A DNA stretch of 46,751 bases from an uncultured Prevotellaceae bacterium. Its GTDB lineage: Bacteria > Bacteroidota > Bacteroidia > Bacteroidales > Bacteroidaceae. The stretch's first letter is position 1. The number at the start of each line of letters is the position of its first letter. Location of the stretch: contig CAMNJH010000004.1 in NCBI GenBank assembly GCA_946541275.1, forward strand, positions 1-46,751. Reading direction: 5' to 3'. This document shows positions 10,132-19,517 of the stretch, one piece after another. The translations under genes were made by a program, and so were the position numbers. The notes below the pieces were generated by a model. It had not been told where the DNA came from and did no database searches. It saw only the letters and a list, made by a program, of their open reading frames with translations.

Positions 10132-13100
10132 ATGACTAATCAATTCCATAGCTTCGCTGTGCGAAGATTTCTGAAAGCCATCATATTGACACTGACCCTG
10201 ATGGTCGCCACGACGCTTAGGGCACAGGATATTACGTCTGTTCACGGTACGGTGAGCGACGAGTTTGGTGGACTGATGGGCGCCACTGTTTGTGAGATTG
10301 ACGGCAATGGCCGTATCATCAACTCGGCAGTGACTGACCTGAATGGTAACTTTACGATGAAGGTGAAGAACCCCAAGGACAAGATCCGCTTCACCTACGT
10401 GGGTATGGCGCAGCAAATCATGCCCATCAACAAGACTACTTTCAATGTGCGCATGAAGTCGGCCACTACGCTGAAGGAGTTGACCATCACTTCGAAGAAG
10501 CGTGCACAAGGCAACGGCCTGCCCATTCCTGAGCGAGAAATCTCGTACGCTGCGCAGACCATCTCCACCAAGGAATTCGAGGGCCTGGGTATCACAACCA
10601 TCGATGAGGCCCTGCAGGGACGTATTGCCGGTCTTGACATTATCGGAAACTCTGGTGACCTGGGTGCAGGCTCTACCATGCGTCTGCGTGGTGCCAGCAC
10701 ACTGTCAACGCTGACTGATGGCAACCCCCTCATCGTGGTCGATGGCAACATCCGCGAGGTGAACCTGGACGGCTTCGATATGGCAGGTGCCAACAACGAG
10801 AAGTTCGCCGAGCTGCTGAACATCAACCCTGAGGACATCGCCTCCATCACCGTGCTGAAGGATGCCGCTGCCTGCGCCGTCTACGGTTCGCAAGGTGGTA
10901 ACGGTGTCATCGAGCTCATCACCAAGCGTGGTGCGCGTGGTAAGCCAAAGGTGACCTACTCACTGAAGCTGACCGGCACCTACCAGCCCAAGGGCTATGA
11001 CCTGCTGAATGGTGACGACTACACCATGCTGCTGAAGGAGGAATACTTCAACCCCCGTCAGGATGATAACGCTTCTGACCAGAACCGCATTCCTGAAATT
11101 AACTACCTTGACGATACGGGTGGCTTCCCTGACTGGAGACAGTACCGCGACAACACCGACTGGCGTGACGCCGTCACCCAGTGGGGTCTGCGCCAGAACC
11201 ACTACGTGACCATCTCGGGTGGTGGTGAGAAGGCTTCCTTCCGTATTGGTGGCGGTTTCGACCATGAGACGGGTACGATGATCGAGCAGAAGCTGAACCG
11301 CTTCTCTACCCGTGTGGCCCTGGACTACAACGTGTCTGAGCGTATTCGCGTCAGCACCAACTTCGCCCTGACCTACACCAAGAACGACATGAACAGTGAC
11401 GGCCTGCTGAACATTGCCCTGAAGAAGATGCCTAACATGAGCATCTACGAGAAGGACCCCATCACGGGAGAGGACACTGATACCTATTATAATATGCGAC
11501 AGAGCGAGCCTTATATTGGCTCAGCTGTGTTTGCCAATGACCAGCGCACTTATGTGAACCCTGTGGCATCAGCACACCTGGCCAAGAACCAGCGCCGCAC
11601 CTACGACATGTCGCCTGAGCTGATACTGGACTACAACCTGCTGGGCCTGGACGAGGATCACTGGCAGCTGAAGTGGCGTGGCTCGGTGTATATGAACATC
11701 TCAAGTAACTACACGGACTCTTTCTATCCCCAGGAACTGGTGACCAATCAGTGGAACTCGGGTGTGAACAAGTCGAGCACTGGCTCGTCGAAGAGCGTGT
11801 CGTTCAACACCAAGCAGACGCTGCAGCTCACCCCGGCCTTCAAGAACAAGGACCATTCCATGATGATGATGGGACGCTTTGAGCTGACCAGCGGTTCTTC
11901 GAACTCACAGTCCACCAGCGGACATGGCCTGCCCTCAACGGGTGGCGTCATCACCAGCCCCTCGGGCGGTATGATTGATTCGCCCAGTTCTGGCTACTCG
12001 CAGTGGCGCTCCATGTACTACACCTTCTCTACGCACTACGCCTACAAGGGTCGCTATGTGGCTGACTTCACCGTCCGTGCTGACGGTACCACGAAGTTCG
12101 GTCCGGGCAACCGCTGGGGTTATTTCCCCTCGGTATCACTGAAGTGGATTATCAGTGATGAGCCTTGGATGGAGAAGCTGAAGCCTGCCCTGTCCATGCT
12201 GGCCATCCGTCCCGCATGGGGACGCACGGGCCACCAGCCGGGACAGAACTATCTGTTCACGTCCAAGTACGGACAGGCTGACCCCTACATTGACCGTAAC
12301 TCCATGCGCCCGCTGAACATTCGCCTGACGGACCTGAAGTGGGAGTTGGTGTCCAGCTATAACTTTGGTATGGACCTGGGCTTCTTTGACGGACGACTGA
12401 ACCTCACTCTTGAGGCCTACAACTCCACCACCTCCGACATGCTGCTGCAGCCGTTCCGCATTCCTTCGAATGCTGGTTTCGCAGAAGTACCTTATCATAA
12501 CAACGGTAAGATGCGCAACACGGGTTGGGAGTTCCACATCAATACCAACAGACTGCTGAAAGCCGGTGATTTCTCCATGGACATGAATGCCAACTTCGGT
12601 AACAACCGCAACGAGATTCTGGAGATGGATGAATACATCCTGGAGACCAAGAACTCCACCTATGGCTATCAAAATGGTGAGACGCTGAAGCGCGTGCAGC
12701 TGCACAACCCCTTCGGTGCCATCTACGGCTTCAAGTACAAAGGTGTTTACCAGTACAATTATAATACGTTCAAGAATGCCGTCGCAGGCATGACCAAGGA
12801 GCAGATCCTGGCCTACTGGGAGCAGTTCAAGGCCGAAGGCAAGACGGCTCCTGTGGCCTTGAATGCCGACGGACAAATCATTCTGGATGCCAACAACGTG
12901 CCCCTGCGCATGCGCTATGACTATCGTGTGGACGGTACGGGTCATGACCAAAGCTATCCTGGCTTCAACGGTGGTGATGCCATCTATGAAGACCTGAACT
13001 ACGACGGTCAGATCAACGCTCTGGATATTACCTATCTGGGTTCCTCGCTGCCTAAGCTGACGGGTGGTTTCGGCTTCTCGTTCAGTTACAAATCTTGGCG

Positions 13101-13545
13101 CCTGAGCACCCAGTTCACCTATCGTGTGGGTAATAAGATTATCAACATGGCTCGCCTGCATGCTGAAGCCATGGTGGGTAACGACAACCAGAGTCAGGCT
13201 GTGAACTACCGCTGGCGTAAGGAGGGTGACATCACCTCTATCCCGCGTGCAATGTATGGCAACAGCAGTAACTACAACACGCTGGTCAGCGACCGCTTCG
13301 TGGAGGATGGTACTTATCTGCGTATGAGCTATGCACAGCTGAACTACTCTATCAAGAAGAAGTACCTGAAGTGGATTGGCATTAATGGCATTTCACTCTA
13401 TGCTTCTATCAACAACCCGTTTGTGCTGACGAAGTATTCTGGCGTTGACCCCGATATCGCCTTCGGCGGTGAGGATCCGGCCATCGACAATGCCCAGACT
13501 CCCCGTTCACGCTCTTATACCTTGGGTATCACGGTCAACTTCTAA
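10132..13545 (+). CDS. SusC/RagA family TonB-linked outer membrane protein
   Basis: Carboxypeptidase-regulatory-like N-terminal domain, plug signatures (DEALQGRIAGLDI, MRLRGASTL, PLIVVDG, ITVLKDAAACAVYGSQGGNGVIELITKRG), terminal beta strand SRSYTLGITVNF. Confidence 0.95.
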   Translation: MTNQFHSFAVRRFLKAIILTLTLMVATTLRAQDITSVHGTVSDEFGGLMGATVCEIDGNGRIINSAVTDLNGNFTMKVKNPKDKIRFTYVGMAQQIMPINKTTFNVRMKSATTLKELTITSKKRAQGNGLPIPEREISYAAQTISTKEFEGLGITTIDEALQGRIAGLDIIGNSGDLGAGSTMRLRGASTLSTLTDGNPLIVVDGNIREVNLDGFDMAGANNEKFAELLNINPEDIASITVLKDAAACAVYGSQGGNGVIELITKRGARGKPKVTYSLKLTGTYQPKGYDLLNGDDYTMLLKEEYFNPRQDDNASDQNRIPEINYLDDTGGFPDWRQYRDNTDWRDAVTQWGLRQNHYVTISGGGEKASFRIGGGFDHETGTMIEQKLNRFSTRVALDYNVSERIRVSTNFALTYTKNDMNSDGLLNIALKKMPNMSIYEKDPITGEDTDTYYNMRQSEPYIGSAVFANDQRTYVNPVASAHLAKNQRRTYDMSPELILDYNLLGLDEDHWQLKWRGSVYMNISSNYTDSFYPQELVTNQWNSGVNKSSTGSSKSVSFNTKQTLQLTPAFKNKDHSMMMMGRFELTSGSSNSQSTSGHGLPSTGGVITSPSGGMIDSPSSGYSQWRSMYYTFSTHYAYKGRYVADFTVRADGTTKFGPGNRWGYFPSVSLKWIISDEPWMEKLKPALSMLAIRPAWGRTGHQPGQNYLFTSKYGQADPYIDRNSMRPLNIRLTDLKWELVSSYNFGMDLGFFDGRLNLTLEAYNSTTSDMLLQPFRIPSNAGFAEVPYHNNGKMRNTGWEFHINTNRLLKAGDFSMDMNANFGNNRNEILEMDEYILETKNSTYGYQNGETLKRVQLHNPFGAIYGFKYKGVYQYNYNTFKNAVAGMTKEQILAYWEQFKAEGKTAPVALNADGQIILDANNVPLRMRYDYRVDGTGHDQSYPGFNGGDAIYEDLNYDGQINALDITYLGSSLPKLTGGFGFSFSYKSWRLSTQFTYRVGNKIINMARLHAEAMVGNDNQSQAVNYRWRKEGDITSIPRAMYGNSSNYNTLVSDRFVEDGTYLRMSYAQLNYSIKKKYLKWIGINGISLYASINNPFVLTKYSGVDPDIAFGGEDPAIDNAQTPRSRSYTLGITVNF

Positions 13546-13575
13546 GCTAAGAATCAATAATTAGGAATAATAATT

Positions 13576-15369
13576 ATGACTACCAAGATAAACAAGAGAC
13601 AACTGATAGGTGCATCATTTATCATTTGTACTTTGTCATTTGGCGCAGCGCTGCTTGGCTCATGCGCTGACTTCCTGGAAATCAAGCCACAGAGTGAAAT
13701 CATTCTGGAGGATTTCTGGAATGAGAAGGCCGACGTGGAAAACGTCGCCATTGGCTGCTATTCTGCTTTGCAACGCGACGCAGTAATGCAGAGAATGATC
13801 ATCTGGGGTGAAGCCCGAAGCGAGAATGTGCAGTCGGGACAGAACATCAATAACAATCTGGACCTGTACAATGTGCTGCGTGAGAACATCACGGCTAAGA
13901 ACAGGTTTACTACCTGGGATGGCTTCTACGATGTGATCAATCGTTGCAACACCGTGCTGAAGTATGCCCCCGGTGTGGCTGAGGCCGACCCGGGCTTTAC
14001 TCAGGGCGACTTGAATGCCATCATTGCTGAGATGACTGCACTGCGCTCTTTGTGCTATTTCTACCTGATTCGCACCTTCCGCGATGTGCCTTACTCCACA
14101 GTGGCCTTTACCGACGATGACCAGGAGATGGATTTGCCTGCCACGCCGTTCGAGGATGTGCTCGACAGCCTGATCAACGACCTGGAGCGAGTGAAGAAAG
14201 ACGCCGTGGTGCGCTATCCCGAAAGTTCGCAAGGTGTTACGCCCCGCTATCAGACAGGTCGTATCACGCGTGATGCCATCTATGCCATGCTCTGCGAGAT
14301 GTACTTGTGGAAAAAAGACTATGACAACTGCATCCGCTATGCTGAACTGGTGATACAGTCAAAGAAGGATATGTATGAGGAAGAGAAGAGCCTGGGTGGA
14401 CGAGCTTCACTCCGCTCGAATGATGCCATCATGGAGAAACGCCTGAATGGCTATCCGCTGGTCAACGATGCTCTCTCTGGCAATATATTTGGTTCTGCTT
14501 ATGAAGCCATCTTTGCACAGGGAGTTAGCCGTGAGACTATCCTCGAATTGGGCTTCAATGAGAATCCCTCTCAAAGTGATTATCTTGCCAATTCGGCCAT
14601 CAGCTCCTTATTTGGAAATGCTGACAACCAGAAAGGACTGCTCCAGGCTTCAGAAGTCCTGAAGGATGATATACAGAAGGAATCGGGACGTGCCATCTTT
14701 GAGGATAACAACAAGAAGCTGGATGCTCGTCTGTATTTCAATTGCAATTATGATAATGGCAATATCTTAAAGCATGCAGTCAGTTCGGTGGAAATTGATG
14801 CTGGTGGCACCTCTCCTAAGCTGAATAGGCAATCTTACTATGCCAATGGTAATAACAGCAGCAAGTGGATTATCTATCGTCTGCCCGACATCATGCTTCT
14901 GGAGGCTGAGGCTCTCTGCCAGCAGATGCAGGAAGGCAATGAGCAGTCTGTCCTGGATTTCAATGCTCCAAAACTGGATAAGTGCTTCCAACTGGTGAAC
15001 GCCATCAACAAGCGTTCTATCTGCAAAGCTACACTGACGGATGCCGACACACTGAAGCGTGGTGACTACACCACGAAGAACCTGATGGAACAGCTGGTGA
15101 TGCGTGAGCGTCAGCGCGAACTGATGTTCGAAGGAAAGCGCTGGTATGACCTGGTACGCTATTGCATGCGTGCTGGCAACACCAATCCTATTGTCAATGT
15201 GGTGTCGAAGCGTGACGATGTGAACGCCAGCTTTGCACAGAACTTCTTCAAGAAGATGGATGCCATCTTCTGGCCTTACAACATGGAGGAGATGAAGGTG
15301 AACAAGAACTTGAAACCGAACCCCGTCTTCGGAAGCGGTGAGAGTACAAGCTACGAGAAAACAAAGTAA
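13576..15369 (+). CDS. RagB/SusD family nutrient-uptake lipoprotein
   Basis: Lipobox LLGSC; 'DFLEIKPQSEIILEDFWNEKADVENVAIGCYSALQ'; 'RQRELMFEGKRWYDLVRYC'. Confidence 0.95.
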   Translation: MTTKINKRQLIGASFIICTLSFGAALLGSCADFLEIKPQSEIILEDFWNEKADVENVAIGCYSALQRDAVMQRMIIWGEARSENVQSGQNINNNLDLYNVLRENITAKNRFTTWDGFYDVINRCNTVLKYAPGVAEADPGFTQGDLNAIIAEMTALRSLCYFYLIRTFRDVPYSTVAFTDDDQEMDLPATPFEDVLDSLINDLERVKKDAVVRYPESSQGVTPRYQTGRITRDAIYAMLCEMYLWKKDYDNCIRYAELVIQSKKDMYEEEKSLGGRASLRSNDAIMEKRLNGYPLVNDALSGNIFGSAYEAIFAQGVSRETILELGFNENPSQSDYLANSAISSLFGNADNQKGLLQASEVLKDDIQKESGRAIFEDNNKKLDARLYFNCNYDNGNILKHAVSSVEIDAGGTSPKLNRQSYYANGNNSSKWIIYRLPDIMLLEAEALCQQMQEGNEQSVLDFNAPKLDKCFQLVNAINKRSICKATLTDADTLKRGDYTTKNLMEQLVMRERQRELMFEGKRWYDLVRYCMRAGNTNPIVNVVSKRDDVNASFAQNFFKKMDAIFWPYNMEEMKVNKNLKPNPVFGSGESTSYEKTK

Positions 15370-15427
15370 ATGCCGACGTCCTTACCCTCCCTCCGCGGAG
15401 GGGCAGGCAAGCAAAGAGTAATCACAA

Positions 15428-17602
15428 ATGAATATAAACACTATGAATAGAATAAAAGCACTTGCAACCAAAGCTCTTATGCTGTTGGCACTCCCTATCG
15501 GGGGCATCGGAGGAGGGCTGCTTCTCTCTTCCTGCTCTGACGAGCCCGACAGTGAGCACTTCTACACCTTTACGGGTGAGATGCTGAGCGACTATCTGGG
15601 CAACCGCCCGCAGTATAGCGAATTCAAGACCATTGTGGAGCGTGCCAAGATGATGGACCTGTTGGCTACTTACGGTCACTACACCTGCTTCTTGCCCTCC
15701 AACGAGGCCATTGACACCTATCTTCATGAGCGGGGATTGCAGAGTCTGGACCAGCTGACTGATGCTGACTGCGACACCATCGCACGTACTCACTTGGTGG
15801 CTAACATGTACTCCACCTTTGAAATGACGGGCGACCGCCTGTTTACTGCCAACATGCTGGGCCGCTACCTGGCTACTTCTCAGGGTGTGGATAACGACAG
15901 CAATGCCGTGGTCTACCTGGAAGGAACTGCTCATATTATCTTTGAGCAGACGCTGGCCGACGGACAGGTCATCCACCAGAATGACTCGGTGGAGAATGGT
16001 ATCGTGCAGCCTGTAAATATGGTCATCGAGAAGTCAAACAGCTATGTGTCTGACATCCTGCGTGATAATCCTAAAATTAGTATCTTCTACGAGGCTCTCA
16101 CGGCTACCAACGTGAGGGAGCAGATCCTGCCTGTGGAGGATCCCGAATATACTAAGAACCAGCCCAAGTACTACTATAAGTCGCATACTTGGAATGAGGT
16201 GGCATGGGTGCCCGATACCAAGAAGTATGGCTTTACGGCTTTCGTGGAACCTGATTCCATCTATCTGGCTAAGTTCCAGGAGTATGGCATCTCTACTGCC
16301 AATGGTAATCTGAGGGCTGTCTATGAGCTGGCTTGCAAGATTTATGACCCTGTCTTCCCAGAAGATGTGAATGCTGCAGGCCACAGCTTTGAGAACCTCA
16401 CTGATAGCGTCAACCCGCTGAAGCGTTTTGTGCAGTACCACATCATGACCCGCTATGTGCCTGGCACTGATGACTTGACGGCACGCTATTGCCCTGAGAC
16501 GAAAGAGTGCTTCGGCTTTGATGAGACACTGATCAATCCTATTGACTGGTATCAGACGCTGCTGCCCCACACCATGCTGAAGGTGGAGAAGCTCACCATG
16601 AACAAGGACTCCAAAGGAAATGACTGCCGTGGTGAGGATGCCAAGTATCTGAAGCGCCACTTCATCAATCGTCGCTATGCTGCCCCCGAGTACACATTCC
16701 GTGGAGCACTGGTTGACAATACGGTGGAAAAGGAGCCCAACCACGATGCTCTGAATGGACACTATTTCTATGTGGACGACCTGGTGGTGTTCAGCTATGA
16801 TGTTCAGAATAAGGTGCAGAACCAGCGCATTCGCATGGACTTCTCTACCGTCTTCCCGGAAGTGATGACCAACGATATGCGTCTGAAGGGTAACTACACC
16901 GTGGATGATCCGGCTGGTACTCCTGACGATTCGAACGAACCGAAGAACGGTAAGAACTACTACTTCCCTGACGGATACCTGGATGGTGTGACCATCAATA
17001 ACAACGGCCACCTGGTGATGCGCCGCCCGCACTGCAACTTCTGGTCGTGGCAGGGCGACGAATGGAACCTCTTCGGCGACTATGACATGACTTTCCGCAT
17101 TCCGCCCGTGCCCTATAGCGGTGAATGGCAGATGCGTCTGGGATTCTGTGCCATTGAGACCCGTGGCGTCATGCAGAGCTATTTCGACGGCATACCTCAG
17201 GGTATTCCCGTGGACATGACGAAGTTCCTCAATTCTGAGTATTATCTTGGCGACCGTTTCACTATTGATGAGTCGCTGGGTGACTATAAGAAGAAGACCG
17301 ATGAAGAGAAGGCCGAGGAGCAGAAGACCCTGAAGAACCTGGGCGTCTATCGTGATGGCCGCAGCCAGTATCACTTCGGTAGCGGTGGCAATAAGAGCTA
17401 CTTCCTGGGCAATGAGCGTTGCCACCGTAAGATTGTTTACCAGGGCTATATCGATGCCACAAAAGATCACTTCGTGCGCTTCCGCGTGGCCAGTGATGGT
17501 AAGCAAGGTAACAACAATGAGTTCATGTTCGACTTCTGGGAGATGGTGCCGAAGAGCGTCTATGGCGTTGACGGCGACGGCCAAATGGAAGACGACCTCT
17601 AA
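15428..17602 (+). CDS. Fasciclin-domain-type lipoprotein
   Basis: Lipobox LLLSSC; 'IVERAKMMDLLATYGHYTCFLPSNEAIDTYL'. Start may instead be the ATG at 15443. Confidence 0.75.
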   Translation: MNINTMNRIKALATKALMLLALPIGGIGGGLLLSSCSDEPDSEHFYTFTGEMLSDYLGNRPQYSEFKTIVERAKMMDLLATYGHYTCFLPSNEAIDTYLHERGLQSLDQLTDADCDTIARTHLVANMYSTFEMTGDRLFTANMLGRYLATSQGVDNDSNAVVYLEGTAHIIFEQTLADGQVIHQNDSVENGIVQPVNMVIEKSNSYVSDILRDNPKISIFYEALTATNVREQILPVEDPEYTKNQPKYYYKSHTWNEVAWVPDTKKYGFTAFVEPDSIYLAKFQEYGISTANGNLRAVYELACKIYDPVFPEDVNAAGHSFENLTDSVNPLKRFVQYHIMTRYVPGTDDLTARYCPETKECFGFDETLINPIDWYQTLLPHTMLKVEKLTMNKDSKGNDCRGEDAKYLKRHFINRRYAAPEYTFRGALVDNTVEKEPNHDALNGHYFYVDDLVVFSYDVQNKVQNQRIRMDFSTVFPEVMTNDMRLKGNYTVDDPAGTPDDSNEPKNGKNYYFPDGYLDGVTINNNGHLVMRRPHCNFWSWQGDEWNLFGDYDMTFRIPPVPYSGEWQMRLGFCAIETRGVMQSYFDGIPQGIPVDMTKFLNSEYYLGDRFTIDESLGDYKKKTDEEKAEEQKTLKNLGVYRDGRSQYHFGSGGNKSYFLGNERCHRKIVYQGYIDATKDHFVRFRVASDGKQGNNNEFMFDFWEMVPKSVYGVDGDGQMEDDL

Positions 17603-17635
17603 TAATTAGTAATGAGTAATTAGAAATTAGCAATT

Positions 17636-19489
17636 ATGATTACCTATATCAAACAAATATTTCGTGCTGGCCTGTTGTGCTGCGGTTTTGCCGCAGCCCT
17701 CACGGCCTGTACCGACACGTGGGATGACCACTATAATAGCTTAGGCGACAGCAGTGGCATGCATGACGGCACTTTGTGGCAGGCCATCAAAAGCGACCCC
17801 AACCTGAGCAATTTTGCCAGCGTGGTGGAGGCTTGCGATTATGCCAAGGAGCTGAATGGCAGCCAGGTGTTTACCGTCTTCGCTCCTACCAATGATCATT
17901 TCTCGCAGGCTGAGGCTCAGGCTCTCATTGCTGACTACAAGCAGCAGGAGAAAGATCTTGTGGTTCGTGAGGACAACACCGTCATCAAGGAGTTCCTGCA
18001 GAACCACATTGCGCTCTACAATTTCTCTGTGTCCAGTGAGACGAACGACTCTATCGTGCTGATGAACGGGAAATATGCCATCCTGAAGAGCAATGATATC
18101 GATGGCGTGCGCATGCTGTCCAAGAATCAGCTTTATAACAATGGCGTGCTCTATAAGCTGGAGAATCAGGTAGGTTACCTGTCGAATGTCTTTGAATACA
18201 TCCGTAAGGATCCTGAACTCGACAGCCTGCGCAACTTCCTTTACAGCAGCCGTTTCTACTACAGGGACTTTGAACCTTCACTGAGTGTGCCTGGCAGTAT
18301 CATCAATGGTAAGACGCATTATCTCGATTCCGTCTTTACTCAGCGTAATGAGCTCTTCAACATCCTGGGACGCCTCAGCACTGAGGATAGTACCTATATG
18401 ATGGTGGCTCCTACGAATGCTGTTTGGAAACAGCTGATAGAAGAGTATGAGCCTTACTTCAACTATCCCGAGGGCACTACCGACCGCGACTCTATGGTGT
18501 ACACCAACAGCCGTCTGGCCATTGTAAGGGGCACGACGTTCAGCCGCACTTTCAATCCCGACAAGTCGCTGCAGGACTCGGCCATGTCAGTGAACTCTAT
18601 CAAGAACTACACCACCCGTAAATCCGCCTATGGCGCACCGTTCCAGTACTATCAGTACTACAAACCTTTGCAGCAGCCTTATGGCGTTCTGGCTCAGGAG
18701 GACATCGTCACTTGCAGCAATGGTGAACTGCACAAGGCTCATCAGTGGAATATTGACAAACTGATGGGATTCCATCAGTATATCTACATTGAGCCAGTTG
18801 GTAACAACATCAAGGAAGTGAAGAAAGTGGCCGACTCTCGTGGTGATTCCATCAACACGGTTACCAATAACGTTCGCTTCGTGACCAGCGACAATAAGCG
18901 CTACTATGATAAGGTGTGGAACAATAACTTCGTGGAGTTTGCTCCAACCATTACCACAGTGAACCCGTCAGTGACGTTCAATCTTAGAGATGTCCTTTCC
19001 AACATTGGCTACGACATTTATTTGGTGACTTCACCTGCTCTGGCTAATGACAGCAATGCTACCGACGAGCAGCGAGTGCCAGCCAAGTTCCGTTGCTCGC
19101 TTTACCAGCCAGGAAAGGGCTCTGAGCAGCTGAAGACCGTGGATGGCAGTGCCGATTTCATCACATCTGCCGACGATGTTGACTATCTGCTGCTGGCTGA
19201 GGACTATAAGTTTGACGTCTGCACTTATGGCGTGATAGATGATAACCTGCAGGTGACGCTCACGCTGGAGACCCGTGTCACCAGTGCTGAGTTGCGTAGA
19301 AATGCTTATACCCGTACCATGCGAATTGACTGCATCCTGCTGGTGCCTCATGGCACACTGCAGTTGGTTGATGCCCTGCCGCAAGAAAGCATTATTCCCA
19401 TGGCTGCCTGGGGTACGCCGGGCCTGCTGATGTATCCGCATGGAAAGTACTCTGACCGTCCTTACCTGTGGTGGTATATGCAACGTTAA
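17636..19489 (+). CDS. Fasciclin-domain-type lipoprotein
   Basis: Lipobox AALTAC; 'DTWDDHYN...LWQAIKSDPNLSNFASVVEACDYAKELNGSQVFTVFAPTNDHFS' is a clear fasciclin repeat. Confidence 0.8.
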   Translation: MITYIKQIFRAGLLCCGFAAALTACTDTWDDHYNSLGDSSGMHDGTLWQAIKSDPNLSNFASVVEACDYAKELNGSQVFTVFAPTNDHFSQAEAQALIADYKQQEKDLVVREDNTVIKEFLQNHIALYNFSVSSETNDSIVLMNGKYAILKSNDIDGVRMLSKNQLYNNGVLYKLENQVGYLSNVFEYIRKDPELDSLRNFLYSSRFYYRDFEPSLSVPGSIINGKTHYLDSVFTQRNELFNILGRLSTEDSTYMMVAPTNAVWKQLIEEYEPYFNYPEGTTDRDSMVYTNSRLAIVRGTTFSRTFNPDKSLQDSAMSVNSIKNYTTRKSAYGAPFQYYQYYKPLQQPYGVLAQEDIVTCSNGELHKAHQWNIDKLMGFHQYIYIEPVGNNIKEVKKVADSRGDSINTVTNNVRFVTSDNKRYYDKVWNNNFVEFAPTITTVNPSVTFNLRDVLSNIGYDIYLVTSPALANDSNATDEQRVPAKFRCSLYQPGKGSEQLKTVDGSADFITSADDVDYLLLAEDYKFDVCTYGVIDDNLQVTLTLETRVTSAELRRNAYTRTMRIDCILLVPHGTLQLVDALPQESIIPMAAWGTPGLLMYPHGKYSDRPYLWWYMQR

Positions 19490-19517
19490 TGTTCACTTGA
19501 CAAAAATAGAAGGATTT

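Noticed and set aside
12136-13161. 341-aa minus-strand ORF
   Set aside because: Antisense to SusC; composition of a shadow ORF.
16034-17584. 516-aa minus-strand ORF
   Set aside because: Antisense to a fasciclin-type lipoprotein; Val/His-rich composition typical of shadow ORFs.
19440-19517. Upstream start for the second SusC
   Set aside because: Would overlap the fasciclin gene and remove the clear signal peptide that begins at 19518.
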